The position numbers and the translations under genes were made by a program. A stretch of DNA of 62,495 nt from an uncultured Acetatifactor sp. (GTDB taxonomy: Bacteria; Bacillota; Clostridia; Lachnospirales; Lachnospiraceae), in assembly GCA_947581865.1 (NCBI GenBank), contig CANPWA010000020.1, forward strand, positions 1-62,495, written 5' to 3'. Shown here piece after piece: positions 9,595 to 18,600 of this stretch. The stretch's first letter is position 1. Each line of letters opens with the position of its first letter. Below the pieces are notes generated by a model. It had not been told where the DNA came from. It made no database searches and was given only the letters and a program-made list of their open reading frames with translations.

Positions 9595-9703
9595 AAGATG
9601 TGCAAAATAATGCACACAAATACAAAAATGTTCTAAAATTTTTGAGATAATATTCGATAAATCGTACTGTTTTTACAAAAAACACACTTTTTTGAAAAGT
9701 ATA

Positions 9704-9733
9704 TTGACAATATAACGCACACAGGTTTATAGT
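9704..9733 (+). promoter_or_regulatory. Sigma-A promoter for the amino-acid importer cluster
   Basis: TTGACA (9704-9709) and TATAGT (9728-9733) are separated by 18 bases, close to consensus. Transcription would start near 9740, leaving a leader of about 120 bases before the binding-protein gene. An AT-rich stretch from 9600 precedes it. Confidence 0.75.
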
Positions 9734-9740
9734 TAGGACA

Positions 9741-9845
9741 ACAGCAGAACAAACTGTGAACGACGGTGTTTACTTAGCAATAAGTAGACGCCGTTTTTTG
9801 CGTCATTCGTGCCGGAAAGCTGCTGTGGTCAGTCCGGCATGGGAA
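9741..9845 (+). ncRNA. Structured 5' leader with terminator and second hairpin (possible attenuator)
   Basis: The leader begins with ACAGCAG (9741-9747). A strong terminator hairpin (9763-9799) follows, then a second hairpin with arms TGCCGGA (9810-9816) and TCCGGCA (9833-9839). The loop of the second hairpin holds CTGCTGT (9820-9826), the exact reverse complement of the first seven bases. Pairing between them would close over the terminator. This architecture suggests cis-regulation of the importer. It matches no riboswitch I know. Confidence 0.45.
9763..9799 (+). terminator. Intrinsic terminator inside the importer leader
   Basis: A 14-pair stem joins 9763-9776 to 9781-9794 with two or three G-U pairs, a GCAA tetraloop at 9777-9780 and a run of T after it. 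Because the promoter at 9704-9733 is upstream of it, it would act as an attenuator. It might also catch read-through from the regulator gene. Confidence 0.8.
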
Positions 9846-9860
9846 AGAGAGGAGAGCATT

Positions 9861-10814
9861 ATGAAAAGGAAGATCGTTAGTGTACTGATGACAGCAGTGT
9901 TGATGATGGGCGTGCTTGCGGGCTGCGGCGGCTCTGAAGCGGCAACTCAGAGTGCTGCCTCCACCACCGGAGGGGAGACTTCTGCGGAGTCCGCGGAAAG
10001 CTCCGGGTCAGAGAGCCTGACGGCGGAAAGCGGCAAAGAGACCACGGGAGGCGTGCTGCGCGTGGGTATGGAGTGCGCATACGCGCCGTTCAACTGGACC
10101 CAGGAGAGCCCCGAGGTGCCCAACGGCGACACGGCCGTGCCCATCTATGGCAGCAATTATTACGCCTATGGCTATGATGTGATGATGGCGCAAAAGCTGG
10201 CAGACGCGCTGGGTATGGAGCTGGAGATCCACAAGGTAGAGTGGGATACCATCGGTCTGGCCATGGACTCCGGGGAATATGACTGCATCATTGCGGGCAT
10301 GGGCAAGACACCCGAGAGAGAGGCCGCCTATGCCTTCACCGAGCCGTATTACTATAGAGACAACTGTCTTACCGTCAAAAAAGGGAGCGGTCTGGAGGAC
10401 ATTACTTCCCTGGCAGATCTGGCGGGCAGGAATGTGACCGTGACCACACAGACGGGAACCGGATGGATCTCCCTTCAGGAACAGATTCCTGACCGTGTGG
10501 AGGGCGCTAACTACGCGACGACCGCGGAGTGCTTCATGGCAGTCGCCAACGGGGTGGCAGACGTGGCTCTGATCGACGTGCCCACGGCGCAGTCCGCGCT
10601 GCTTTCCAACCCGGATCTGGTGATGATCACCTTTGAGGAAGGGAAAGGTTTTGTGGACGACAACGGTATGACCAATGTGTGCATCGCCACAAGGCTGGAC
10701 GACACAGAACTTCGGGATAAGCTGCAGGGCGCCATGGACGAGATGAACTGGGACAAGGCGCAGATGGATGAGATGATGTCACTGGCGATCGACATCCAGC
10801 CCGCGGCAAACTGA
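9861..10814 (+). CDS. Amino-acid ABC transporter substrate-binding lipoprotein
   Basis: This 317-residue binding protein starts at 9861, after GAGAGGAGAG, with a lipoprotein signal and lipobox LAGC (Cys22). A Ser/Glu/Thr-rich linker follows, then the type 2 periplasmic-binding fold: LRVGMECAYAPFNW, YGYDVMMAQKLADALG, EWDTIGLAMDSGEYDCIIAGMG and PEREAAYAFTEPYYY are characteristic of the SBP_bac_3 family of polar amino-acid binders. An ALIDVPTAQSALL segment lies near the hinge. It delivers ligand to the permease and ATPase encoded next. The ligand is not evident. Linked aminotransferase and alcohol dehydrogenase genes point to an amino compound that is degraded. Confidence 0.93.
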   Translation: MKRKIVSVLMTAVLMMGVLAGCGGSEAATQSAASTTGGETSAESAESSGSESLTAESGKETTGGVLRVGMECAYAPFNWTQESPEVPNGDTAVPIYGSNYYAYGYDVMMAQKLADALGMELEIHKVEWDTIGLAMDSGEYDCIIAGMGKTPEREAAYAFTEPYYYRDNCLTVKKGSGLEDITSLADLAGRNVTVTTQTGTGWISLQEQIPDRVEGANYATTAECFMAVANGVADVALIDVPTAQSALLSNPDLVMITFEEGKGFVDDNGMTNVCIATRLDDTELRDKLQGAMDEMNWDKAQMDEMMSLAIDIQPAAN

Positions 10815-10864
10815 GTTGAGATAACTGCCTGTCCGGTGACGGACAGCAGCGGGAGGTAAGGTTT

Positions 10865-11638
10865 ATGATGGGAATTCTTGCGACACAGACACAGACGCCG
10901 ACCAATTCCTTTGGGTGGATGGTCTTTCTGGGAGAAAAATATGCCGATTCATTCTGGCAGGGAACCTGGCTTACCCTGTATGTAGCTGTCCTGGGAACGG
11001 TCATTGGTTTTGTGATGGGATATCTGATCGGCATCGTGGAGGATATCCGTATCGTCAGGGAGGATTTTTTCCTCAAAAGAGGCGTGGTGCGTCTGCTCAA
11101 AGCGGTTTGCGGCATCTATGTGGAAGTGTTCAGGGACACGCCCATGATCGTGCAGGCGATGATCATTTATTACGGGCTGCGCCAGGCCAATGTGGCGATC
11201 GGTATCGTGACTGCGGGCATTCTGGTGACAGTGCTGAACACAGGCGCCTATATGTCCGAGACGGTCCGGGCAGGGATCAACTCCATAGATCCCGGACAGC
11301 GGGAAGGCGCTCTGGCGCTTGGCATGTCGCCCATGCTCGCCATGTTCACGGTGATACTGCCCCAGGCCTTTAAGAACATCATTCCGGAGATGGCCAATCT
11401 GTTTCTGACCAACCTGAAAATGACCTCCGTGCTGAACGTGATCGGTCTCTCCGAGCTGTTCATGACGGCGAAAACGGTGGGCGGCAACTATTACAAATAT
11501 TTCGAGTCCTATCTGATCATCGCGGTGATCTACTTTGTGCTGTGCTTTTTCTTCAACAGGATCTTCCTGTTCATAGAGAAGAAGATGGCGCTCAAAAAGG
11601 ATTATGTGATCGCGGTGGAATACATGGACGGGCAATAG
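10865..11638 (+). CDS. Amino-acid ABC transporter permease (HisM/GlnP family)
   Basis: This 257-residue inner-membrane permease has five or so helices. The coupling-loop motif is visible around [28 protein letters not shown], the EAA motif that contacts the ATPase, and [15 protein letters not shown] follows. A single permease gene implies a homodimer. GGGAGGTAAGGTTT gives the ribosome site, and two adjacent ATGs (10865 and 10868) are possible starts. The gene sits 50 bases after the binding protein and 13 before the ATPase, so all three form one importer operon. Confidence 0.93.
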   Translation: MMGILATQTQTPTNSFGWMVFLGEKYADSFWQGTWLTLYVAVLGTVIGFVMGYLIGIVEDIRIVREDFFLKRGVVRLLKAVCGIYVEVFRDTPMIVQAMIIYYGLRQANVAIGIVTAGILVTVLNTGAYMSETVRAGINSIDPGQREGALALGMSPMLAMFTVILPQAFKNIIPEMANLFLTNLKMTSVLNVIGLSELFMTAKTVGGNYYKYFESYLIIAVIYFVLCFFFNRIFLFIEKKMALKKDYVIAVEYMDGQ

Positions 11639-11651
11639 GGGGTGGCTTCAT

Positions 11652-12392
11652 TTGGAAGAAAATATCATCAGTGTTGTGGATCTGGGAAAGACCTTCGGTG
11701 ACCATGAGGTGCTGCGCAAGATCGATTTTAACGTAAAAAAGGGTGAAGTCATCTGTATCGTCGGTTCCTCCGGCTCCGGCAAGTCCACACTGCTTCGCTG
11801 CATCAACCGCCTGGAGCATCAGACCGTGGGGAAGGTTCTCTATCACGGCAGGGAAGTCCGTGACGTCCAGAGGGAGGTCAACGAGTATCGCTCCAAAGTG
11901 GGAATGGTGTTCCAGTCCTTTAATCTGTTCAACAATATGAGTGTGCTGGAGAATTGCATGGCGGGAGCCAGAAAGGTGCTGCATGTCTCCAAAGAGGAAG
12001 CTTTCGACCGCGCCATTACCCATCTGAAAAAGGTGGGAATGGCTCCCTATATCAATGCCTACCCCGCGCATCTCTCCGGCGGTCAGAAACAGAGGGTGGC
12101 GATCGCGCGGGCGCTCTGTATGAATCCGGAGGTATTGCTCTTTGACGAGCCCACCAGCGCACTGGACCCGGAGATGGTGGGAGAGGTGCTGAATGTCATG
12201 AAGGAGCTTGCCAGGACGGGGTTGACCATGATCATTGTCACTCATGAGATGGGTTTCGCGCGGGATGTGTCCACCCGGACCATCTTCATGGACAAGGGCT
12301 ATATCGTGGAGGACGATGATCCCCGCAGACTGTTTACCAATCCCAAAAATCCCCGCACCAGGGAATTTTTAAGCAGATTCATGGCGGGATAA
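11652..12392 (+). CDS. Amino-acid ABC transporter ATP-binding protein (GlnQ/HisP family)
   Basis: This 246-residue ATPase shows Walker [10 protein letters not shown] (residues 38-46), the signature [15 protein letters not shown], Walker [14 protein letters not shown] and the switch histidine in VTHEMGFAR. It powers the importer with the two preceding gene products. The start is a TTG at 11652, with GGGGGTGG upstream. No ATG is available that keeps the usual N-terminus, so the weak start codon looks real and may lower expression. Confidence 0.94.
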   Translation: MEENIISVVDLGKTFGDHEVLRKIDFNVKKGEVICIVGSSGSGKSTLLRCINRLEHQTVGKVLYHGREVRDVQREVNEYRSKVGMVFQSFNLFNNMSVLENCMAGARKVLHVSKEEAFDRAITHLKKVGMAPYINAYPAHLSGGQKQRVAIARALCMNPEVLLFDEPTSALDPEMVGEVLNVMKELARTGLTMIIVTHEMGFARDVSTRTIFMDKGYIVEDDDPRRLFTNPKNPRTREFLSRFMAG

Positions 12393-12403
12393 GGAGGCGA
12401 AGA

Positions 12404-13033
12404 ATGGACAATTATGTTATTACTTTTGCCAGAGGCTTCGGCACCGGGGGCAAGGAGATCGCCTCCCGGCTGGCCGCGGATCTGGGCATTCACTGTTATG
12501 AGAACCGTATCCTCACATTGGCGTCGCAATTGAGCGGGCTGGACGAAAAGCTGTTCAATGAGGTCAACGAAAAGATTCGCGCAAACGGCAGCTTTGCCAG
12601 CTTTTTAAAGGGACTTCCACGCTCCAGACAATACATTACCAGGAACGAAAAGTTTGTGTCTGACGACAAGCTGTTTGAATATCAGCGGCAGATCATTGAA
12701 AACCTGGCGGACACGGAATCCTGCTGTATCGTGGGAAAATGCGCGGACTGGATCCTGCGGGGCAGACCCAATGTGGTGAGCGTTTATATCGAGGCGCCCA
12801 GGGCTTTCTGTGTGGAACGCACGATCGAGCATATGGGTGTGACGGAGGAGGTGGCGCACGCTACCATTGCCCACACGGACGCTTACCGGGCAGATTACTA
12901 CAAATATTACACGCACGGGAACTATTGGACCAATCCCGTGAACTATGACATGACGCTCAACAGCGAAAGAGTGGGAATAGAAAATTGTGTGGAACTGATC
13001 AAAGCTTATCTGAAGATCAAAGGCTTGATCTAG
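12404..13033 (+). CDS. Cytidylate kinase-like family protein
   Basis: This 209-residue protein matches the Cytidylate_kin2 type common in Clostridia. It has a P-loop-like N-terminus ITFARGFGTGGKEIASRLA, the helix with CYENRILTLAS, a CCIVGKCADWIL strand-turn and VVSVYIEAPRAFCVERTI, and YRADYYKYYTHGNYW near the end. Such proteins look like nucleoside monophosphate kinases but mostly lack an assigned substrate. AAGGAGGCGAAGA precedes the ATG, 11 bases after the ATPase stop, so it belongs to the importer operon. Its role there is unclear; phosphorylation of an imported compound or regulation are both possible. Confidence 0.85.
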   Translation: MDNYVITFARGFGTGGKEIASRLAADLGIHCYENRILTLASQLSGLDEKLFNEVNEKIRANGSFASFLKGLPRSRQYITRNEKFVSDDKLFEYQRQIIENLADTESCCIVGKCADWILRGRPNVVSVYIEAPRAFCVERTIEHMGVTEEVAHATIAHTDAYRADYYKYYTHGNYWTNPVNYDMTLNSERVGIENCVELIKAYLKIKGLI

Positions 13034-13055
13034 TCCGCCGGAACGGAGGCAGATT

Positions 13056-14270
13056 ATGAGATTAAAGGATACCGGATTAACAGCTCAGGACATTAAGGAC
13101 AAGGCAAAAAAGTATATCATCGAGACCTATGAGCGGTTTGACTTTGTGGCGGAGACCGCGAAGGATATGTATATGTACGGAACGGACGGGGAGGCATACC
13201 TGGATTTCTATGCGGGGATCGCGGTCAACAGCGCCGGAAACTGCAATGAAAAAGTGGTGAAAGCGGTGCAGGAGCAATGCCGGGATCTGATGCAGACCTT
13301 TAACTATCCCTATACCATTCCCCAGGCGCTGCTTGCGGAGAAGGTCTGTACCACGATCGGCATGGACAAGATCTTTTACCAGAATTCCGGCGCCGAGGCC
13401 AATGAGGCGATGATCAAGATGGCGCGGAAATACGGCGTGGAAAAATACGGTCCCCACAGATACAATATCGTGACGGCGAAGATGTCCTTCCACGGGAGGA
13501 CCTTTGGCGCCATGAGCGCCACGGGTCAGCCGGACAATGCCTGTCAGATCGGGTTCGGGGATATGACGCCCGGGTTTACCTATGCGGAGTATAATGATCT
13601 GGAGTCCTTCAGGGCGGCGGTCACCGACAATACCATTGCCATTATGGTGGAGCCCGTGCAGGGAGAGGGCGGCGTACATCCCGCCACAAAGGAATTTCTG
13701 GTGGGGCTTCGACAGCTCTGTGACGAGAAGGGGATGCTCCTTCTGCTGGACGAGGTGCAGACCGGATGGTGCAGGACCGGGGCGGTCATGAGCTATATGA
13801 ATTACGGCATCAAGCCGGATATCGTGTCCATGGCAAAGGCTCTGGGCGGCGGTATGCCCATCGGCGCCATCTGCGCCACCGCGGAGGTGGCTAAGGCGTT
13901 CTCCATGGGTTCCCACGGAACCACTTTCGGCGGGCATCCCGTGTGCTGCGCGGCAGCGCTGGCACAGATCAATGAGCTGCTGGACAAAAACTGCGCCGCC
14001 AACGCGAAGGAAATGGGCGATTATTTCTGCGCAAAGCTGGAGACGCTGCCCCATGTAAAAGAGGTGAGACACCAGGGTCTGTTTATCGGCGTGGAGTTTG
14101 ACGACACGGTGAGCGGTGTGGCTGTAAAGCACGGCTGCTTTGACAGAAAACTCCTCATCACTGCCATCGGGGAGCATATCATCCGCATGGTCCCTCCCCT
14201 GATCCTCACAAGGCAGGATTGCGACAAGGCGTTCCGGATCATCGAAGATACGGTGAAAGCATTGATATAA
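13056..14270 (+). CDS. Class III pyridoxal-phosphate aminotransferase
   Basis: This 404-residue enzyme belongs to the acetylornithine/4-aminobutyrate/putrescine aminotransferase group. Evidence includes FYAGIAVNSAGNCNEKVV near the N-terminus, NSGAEANEAMIKMARKYG, the PLP aspartate region LLLLDEVQTGWCRTG, and the Schiff-base lysine K261 in SMAKALGGGMPIGA. GTTFGGHPVCCAAAL follows. The family moves an omega- or alpha-amino group to an oxo-acid, giving an aldehyde. No arginine genes lie nearby, so ArgD is not favoured. Together with the neighbouring iron-type alcohol dehydrogenase and importer, it fits degradation of an omega-amino acid such as 4-aminobutyrate, beta-alanine or 5-aminovalerate. The exact substrate is unknown. 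Confidence 0.9.
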   Translation: MRLKDTGLTAQDIKDKAKKYIIETYERFDFVAETAKDMYMYGTDGEAYLDFYAGIAVNSAGNCNEKVVKAVQEQCRDLMQTFNYPYTIPQALLAEKVCTTIGMDKIFYQNSGAEANEAMIKMARKYGVEKYGPHRYNIVTAKMSFHGRTFGAMSATGQPDNACQIGFGDMTPGFTYAEYNDLESFRAAVTDNTIAIMVEPVQGEGGVHPATKEFLVGLRQLCDEKGMLLLLDEVQTGWCRTGAVMSYMNYGIKPDIVSMAKALGGGMPIGAICATAEVAKAFSMGSHGTTFGGHPVCCAAALAQINELLDKNCAANAKEMGDYFCAKLETLPHVKEVRHQGLFIGVEFDDTVSGVAVKHGCFDRKLLITAIGEHIIRMVPPLILTRQDCDKAFRIIEDTVKALI

Positions 14271-14285
14271 CACGGGGTATAAGTT

Positions 14286-14301
14286 TGAAAGTAAACTTTC
14301 A
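14286..14301. repeat. Perfect 7-base inverted repeat, possible operator or mRNA hairpin
   Basis: TGAAAGT (14286-14292) and ACTTTCA (14295-14301) are separated by AA. The repeat lies between the aminotransferase stop and the dehydrogenase start. It could be an operator or a small processing hairpin. No promoter is obvious beside it. Confidence 0.4.
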
Positions 14302-14345
14302 GATTTTGATTGGTATGCGTGCCAAAGCACGCCAGGGGTATAAAA

Positions 14346-15476
14346 ATGGAATTCAATTATCATCTTCCGGTCAATCTGTTGTTCGGCCGGGGCAGGATCC
14401 GGGAAATCGGCGCGCTGGCAGCCTCCTATGGCACAAAGGCTTTGCTGGTAACCGGACAAAACAGTACCAGAAAGAGCGGGCTTTTGGACCGGGTGACCGG
14501 TTATCTGAGCGCGGCAGGAGTGGATGCGGTCGTGTTTGACAAAGTGCGGCAGAATCCTTTGACCACCACCGCAGAGGAAGGCGCAGAGCTTGCCCGCGGG
14601 CAGGGATGCGACATGGTGATCGGACTGGGCGGCGGCAGTATTCTGGACTGTGCCAAGGGGATCGCGTTTTTGTGTGTCAACGAGGGCGATATCAATGACT
14701 ATATTTTTAACCGGGCGTCAGGGGAACATGCGCTTCCCCTGATCCTGGCGCCTACCACCTGCGGGACCGGAAGCGAGGGAAACGGCTTTGCCGTTCTCAC
14801 CAATCCCCGGACGGGGGACAAAAAATCCTTGCGGAGCAATGCCGTTATCGCCAGGGCATCTCTCATTGATTCCGAGCTGATGGAGACCATGCCCAGACCT
14901 GTTTTGGCTTCCGTTGGATTTGACGCCCTGTGCCATTCCATGGAGGCGTATCTGTCCCGGCTGGCGCAGCCCATGACGGATATGCTCTGTGTGGAGGCGA
15001 TGAGTCTTTTGGGCAGATGCCTGGTTCCTTTGTATCAGGGAAACGGCAGCGCGGACGACTGGGACGCGGTCACCTGGGCAAGCACGATCGGAGGCATGGT
15101 GATCCATACGGCGGGCGTGACATTGCCCCACGGGATGGAGCATCCCGCCAGCGGATGCAGGAATATTGTCCACGGCAAAGGGCTTGCGGCGCTGACTCCC
15201 GTTATCACGGAGGCAGGCATCGACAGCGCGCCCGGAAAATACGCTGTGATCTCAAAGTGCATCGGCGGAAAGGACGAGACGGACTGTGGGACGCAGCTCA
15301 GAAAGATCCTCAAAGCGCTGAATCTGGATGTTTCTTTGGGAGAACTGGGAGTTACGGCGGAAGACATTCCCTGGATGGTTGAGAATTGTTTTAAGGTCTC
15401 CGGGGCAGGGGTCGCAAATCATCCCAAAGTGTTTGACAGAGATCAGATCGCGGAATTATATCGAAGGGCGCTGTAG
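14346..15476 (+). CDS. Iron-containing (type III) alcohol dehydrogenase
   Basis: This 376-residue enzyme starts at 14346 after AGGGGTA. The NAD(P)-binding part has GLGGGSILDCAKGIA, and APTTCGTGSE follows. The metal ligands expected for the family are visible: Asp and His in GFDALCHSMEAYLS, and His residues in LPHGMEHPASG and NIVHGKGL. The family reduces aldehydes to alcohols with NAD(P)H (4-hydroxybutyrate, butanol, lactaldehyde and related dehydrogenases). The gene is downstream of an aminotransferase that would generate a semialdehyde, so the pair can run an amino acid to hydroxy acid reductive route. It ends the cluster. Confidence 0.92.
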   Translation: MEFNYHLPVNLLFGRGRIREIGALAASYGTKALLVTGQNSTRKSGLLDRVTGYLSAAGVDAVVFDKVRQNPLTTTAEEGAELARGQGCDMVIGLGGGSILDCAKGIAFLCVNEGDINDYIFNRASGEHALPLILAPTTCGTGSEGNGFAVLTNPRTGDKKSLRSNAVIARASLIDSELMETMPRPVLASVGFDALCHSMEAYLSRLAQPMTDMLCVEAMSLLGRCLVPLYQGNGSADDWDAVTWASTIGGMVIHTAGVTLPHGMEHPASGCRNIVHGKGLAALTPVITEAGIDSAPGKYAVISKCIGGKDETDCGTQLRKILKALNLDVSLGELGVTAEDIPWMVENCFKVSGAGVANHPKVFDRDQIAELYRRAL

Positions 15477-15574
15477 AAGTCTGCCGTCTTTTAGTCTTTT
15501 TTCATCTCCTGTTCCTGGTTTCTTCCGATAATTTTCCGACCGATGAAATTCATGGATAACGTCTATACCGCATA

Positions 15575-15605
15575 TTGACACAAAGCTGCCCGGGGGGGGT
15601 AAAAT
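15575..15605 (+). promoter_or_regulatory. Promoter with a G8 tract in its spacer, for the LRR surface protein
   Basis: TTGACA at 15575-15580 and TAAAAT at 15600-15605 are separated by 19 bases. The spacer includes eight consecutive G (15592-15599) right before the -10. Spacer length would change if the tract slips, and loss of two G would give the optimal 17. Transcription would start about 37 bases before the ATG at 15649. Confidence 0.6.
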
Positions 15606-15648
15606 ACAGGTGATGTTGCAAAAGACCGCATTGATATAGGAGGAAACC

Positions 15649-18600
15649 ATGAAAAAAAGGATAAGGAAGACATTGGCGTTGTTGCTGGCGCTGGCAATGA
15701 CAGCCGGGACGCTCCCTGACTATGCTCTTTGCGTGCAGGCCGCAAAAGCCGGCGATACGATTGAGGCGGAGGATGGGCAGCCTGTCATGGAGGACGGGAC
15801 AGAGGAACCTTCCGGATCAGAAGCCCCGGAGGAAACTTCTGTGGAGGAGGACAGCGCGGAACAATCCGATGAGGACAGCACGGAACAATCCGGTGAGGAG
15901 GATGCGCCGGAGGCTGCAGAGCCGGTGACTTCCGGAAACGTGTCTGAAGCGGGGAGCACGCTGCTTGCGGTGGATCCGGTAAGTGATTATACTGTCAGTG
16001 AGGACGGCACTCTGACGGCTTATACAGGAGCCGGTGGCGATCTCACGATTCCTGCCAACGTGAAAAAGATAGCAGAAGGCGTGTTTAGTAAGAAAACGGG
16101 GATTACGGGGGTGACTCTCCCGGAGGGACTGGAAGAGATCGGAGCCACCGCATTTAAAGGTGTTGATTTCGGTTACACCGATGACCGCGGAGCGAAACAC
16201 TACGGAACCCTGACGATACCGGGCAGTGTGCGGAGCATCGGGGCAAGGGCGTTTGAAGGATGCGCTTATCTGCAGGAAGTGACCTTTTCCATGGAAAACG
16301 AGGCATCGGAACTCGTTTTTGGCAGAGATAATTTGGGTCTCTACAATACGTTCGGTAGCTGTCCTGTGCTGGAGAAGGCGGTATTGCCGAACCGCATGAC
16401 GGAAGTGGCAGACGGGATGTTCAGTAAGTGCAGCAGTCTGAAGACAGTGACCATCGGAGACGGTCACAGCCGTTTGACCAAGGTGGGTGATTCGGCATTT
16501 GAGGACTGTACGAGTCTGGAGGGCATAGAGCTGCCTGGCAGTGTGGAGACCATCGGAGCATCCGCGTTCGATGGATGTACCCGACTGGAGACGGCAGTGT
16601 TGAACGAAGGGCTGAAGACCATCGGAAACTATGCGTTTCAGGGTGCGGGATTTGGCTATACGGATGACAATGGAGCGAAGCGCTATGGAACTCTGACGAT
16701 ACCGGGCAGTGTGCGGAGCATCGGGGGGAGTGCGTTTAGAGGATGCGCTTATCTGAAGGAAGTGACCTTTTCCATGGAAAACGAGGCGGCGGAACTCGTT
16801 TTTGGCAGAGATAATTTGGGTCTCTACAATACGTTCGATAGCTGTCCTGTGCTGGAAAAGGCGGTATTGCCGAACCGTATGACGGATATGGTCGACAATA
16901 TGTTTGAGAATTGCAGCAGTCTGAAGACAGTGACCATCGGAGACGGTCACAGCCGTCTGACAAGGGTGGGCAATTCGACATTTAGGAACTGTACGAGTCT
17001 GGAGGGCATAGAGCTGCCTGGCAGTGTGGAGACCATCGGAAACTATGCGTTTCGGAATGCGGGATTTGGCTATACGGATGACAATGGAGCGAAACACTAC
17101 GGAACCCTGACGATACCGGGCAGTGTGCGGAGCATCGGGGCGAGTGCGTTTGAAGGATGCGCTTATCTGAAGGAAGTGACCTTTTCCATGGAAAACGAGG
17201 CGGCGGAACTCGTTTTTGGCATGGATGCTACGAGGCACTGCTATACATTCAATTCCTGCCCTGTGCTGGAGAAGGCGGTATTGCCGAACCGCATGACGGA
17301 AATGGCAGACGAGATGTTCAGTAATTGCAGCAGTCTGAAGACAGTGACCATCGGAGACGGTCACAGCCGTTTGACAAAGGTGGGCAATTCGGCATTTAAG
17401 AACTGTACGAGTCTGGAGGGCATAGAGCTGCCAGGCGGTGTGGAGACCATCGGAGAATCCGCGTTCAAGGGATGCACCCGGCTGGAGACGGCTGCGTTGA
17501 ACGAGGGGCTGAAGACCATCGGAGCATCCGCGTTCCAGGATGCGGGATTTGGCTATACGGATGACAATGGAGCGAAACATTATGGAACCCTGACGATACC
17601 GGGCAGTGTGCGGAGCATCGGAGCGAGTGCGTTTAGAGGATGCGCTTATCTGAAGGAAGTGACCTTTTCCATGGAAAACGAGGCGGCGGAACTCGTTTTT
17701 GGCATGGATGCTACGAGGCACTGCTATACATTCAATTCCTGCCCTGTGCTGGAGAAGGCGGTATTGCCGAACCGCATGACGGAAATGGCAGACGGGATGT
17801 TCAGTAATTGCAGCAGTCTGAAGACAGTGACCATCGGAGACGGAGACAGCGGTCTGACAAAGGTGGGTGATTCGGCATTTAAGAACTGTACGAGTCTGGA
17901 GGGCATAGAGCTGCCGGGCAGTGTGCAGACCATCGGAGTATCCGCGTTCGAGGGATGCACCCGGCTGGAGACGGCTGCGTTGAACGAGGGGCTGAAGACC
18001 ATCGGAAACTGTGCGTTTCAGGGTGCGGGATTTGGCTATAAAGATGACGATGGGAAGGCACATTACGGGACGGTGACGATACCGGGCAGTGTGCAGAGCA
18101 TCGGAGCAAGGGCGTTTGAAGGATGCTCCTATCTGCAGGCGGTGGATTTTGTGGATGGCACCGCGGCGGTGCTGGAATTTGCATTATTGTACGGCACATA
18201 CGGCACTAACGATACATTTATGAACTGCCCGGAACTGCAGACGGTTCTTTTGCCGGAGAGATTGACCGTTCTTCCGGTGGGAGCCTTTGAAAATTGTCCC
18301 AAACTGGAGAAGCTTTACATTCCGAAATCGGTTAAGACGATCCAGGAAAGAGCAATCTATCAGTGCCCTGCGCTCACAATTTATGGCGAAACCGGATCGG
18401 CTGCGGAGAAGTATGCGTCGGAGAATAACATTCCGTTTAAAACAAAGGATGCCCTGGGATTCAATGTCACAGGGGTGTCGTTAAACAAAACCCAGATCAC
18501 AGCTTACGGCGAGGAGGCGATCGGCAGCAAAGTTCAGCTGAAAGCTGTGGTAGAGCCGCTGACAGCCAAAAATAAATCGGTGAGCTATTCTTCTTCGGAT

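Noticed and set aside
13077..14459. 460-codon minus-strand frame over the aminotransferase gene
   Set aside because: The plus-strand frame has clear class III aminotransferase motifs; the minus frame has none and shows antisense composition.
15817..18063. 748-codon open frame on the minus strand across the LRR gene
   Set aside because: It is created by the repetitive plus-strand gene. It has no ribosome site, and its translation is rich in His, Arg and Cys in the same repeating pattern.
16165..18100. Regular repeats that might be read as a CRISPR or satellite array
   Set aside because: The repeats are in-frame coding units of 483 bases encoding LRRs, with no short repeat-spacer pattern.
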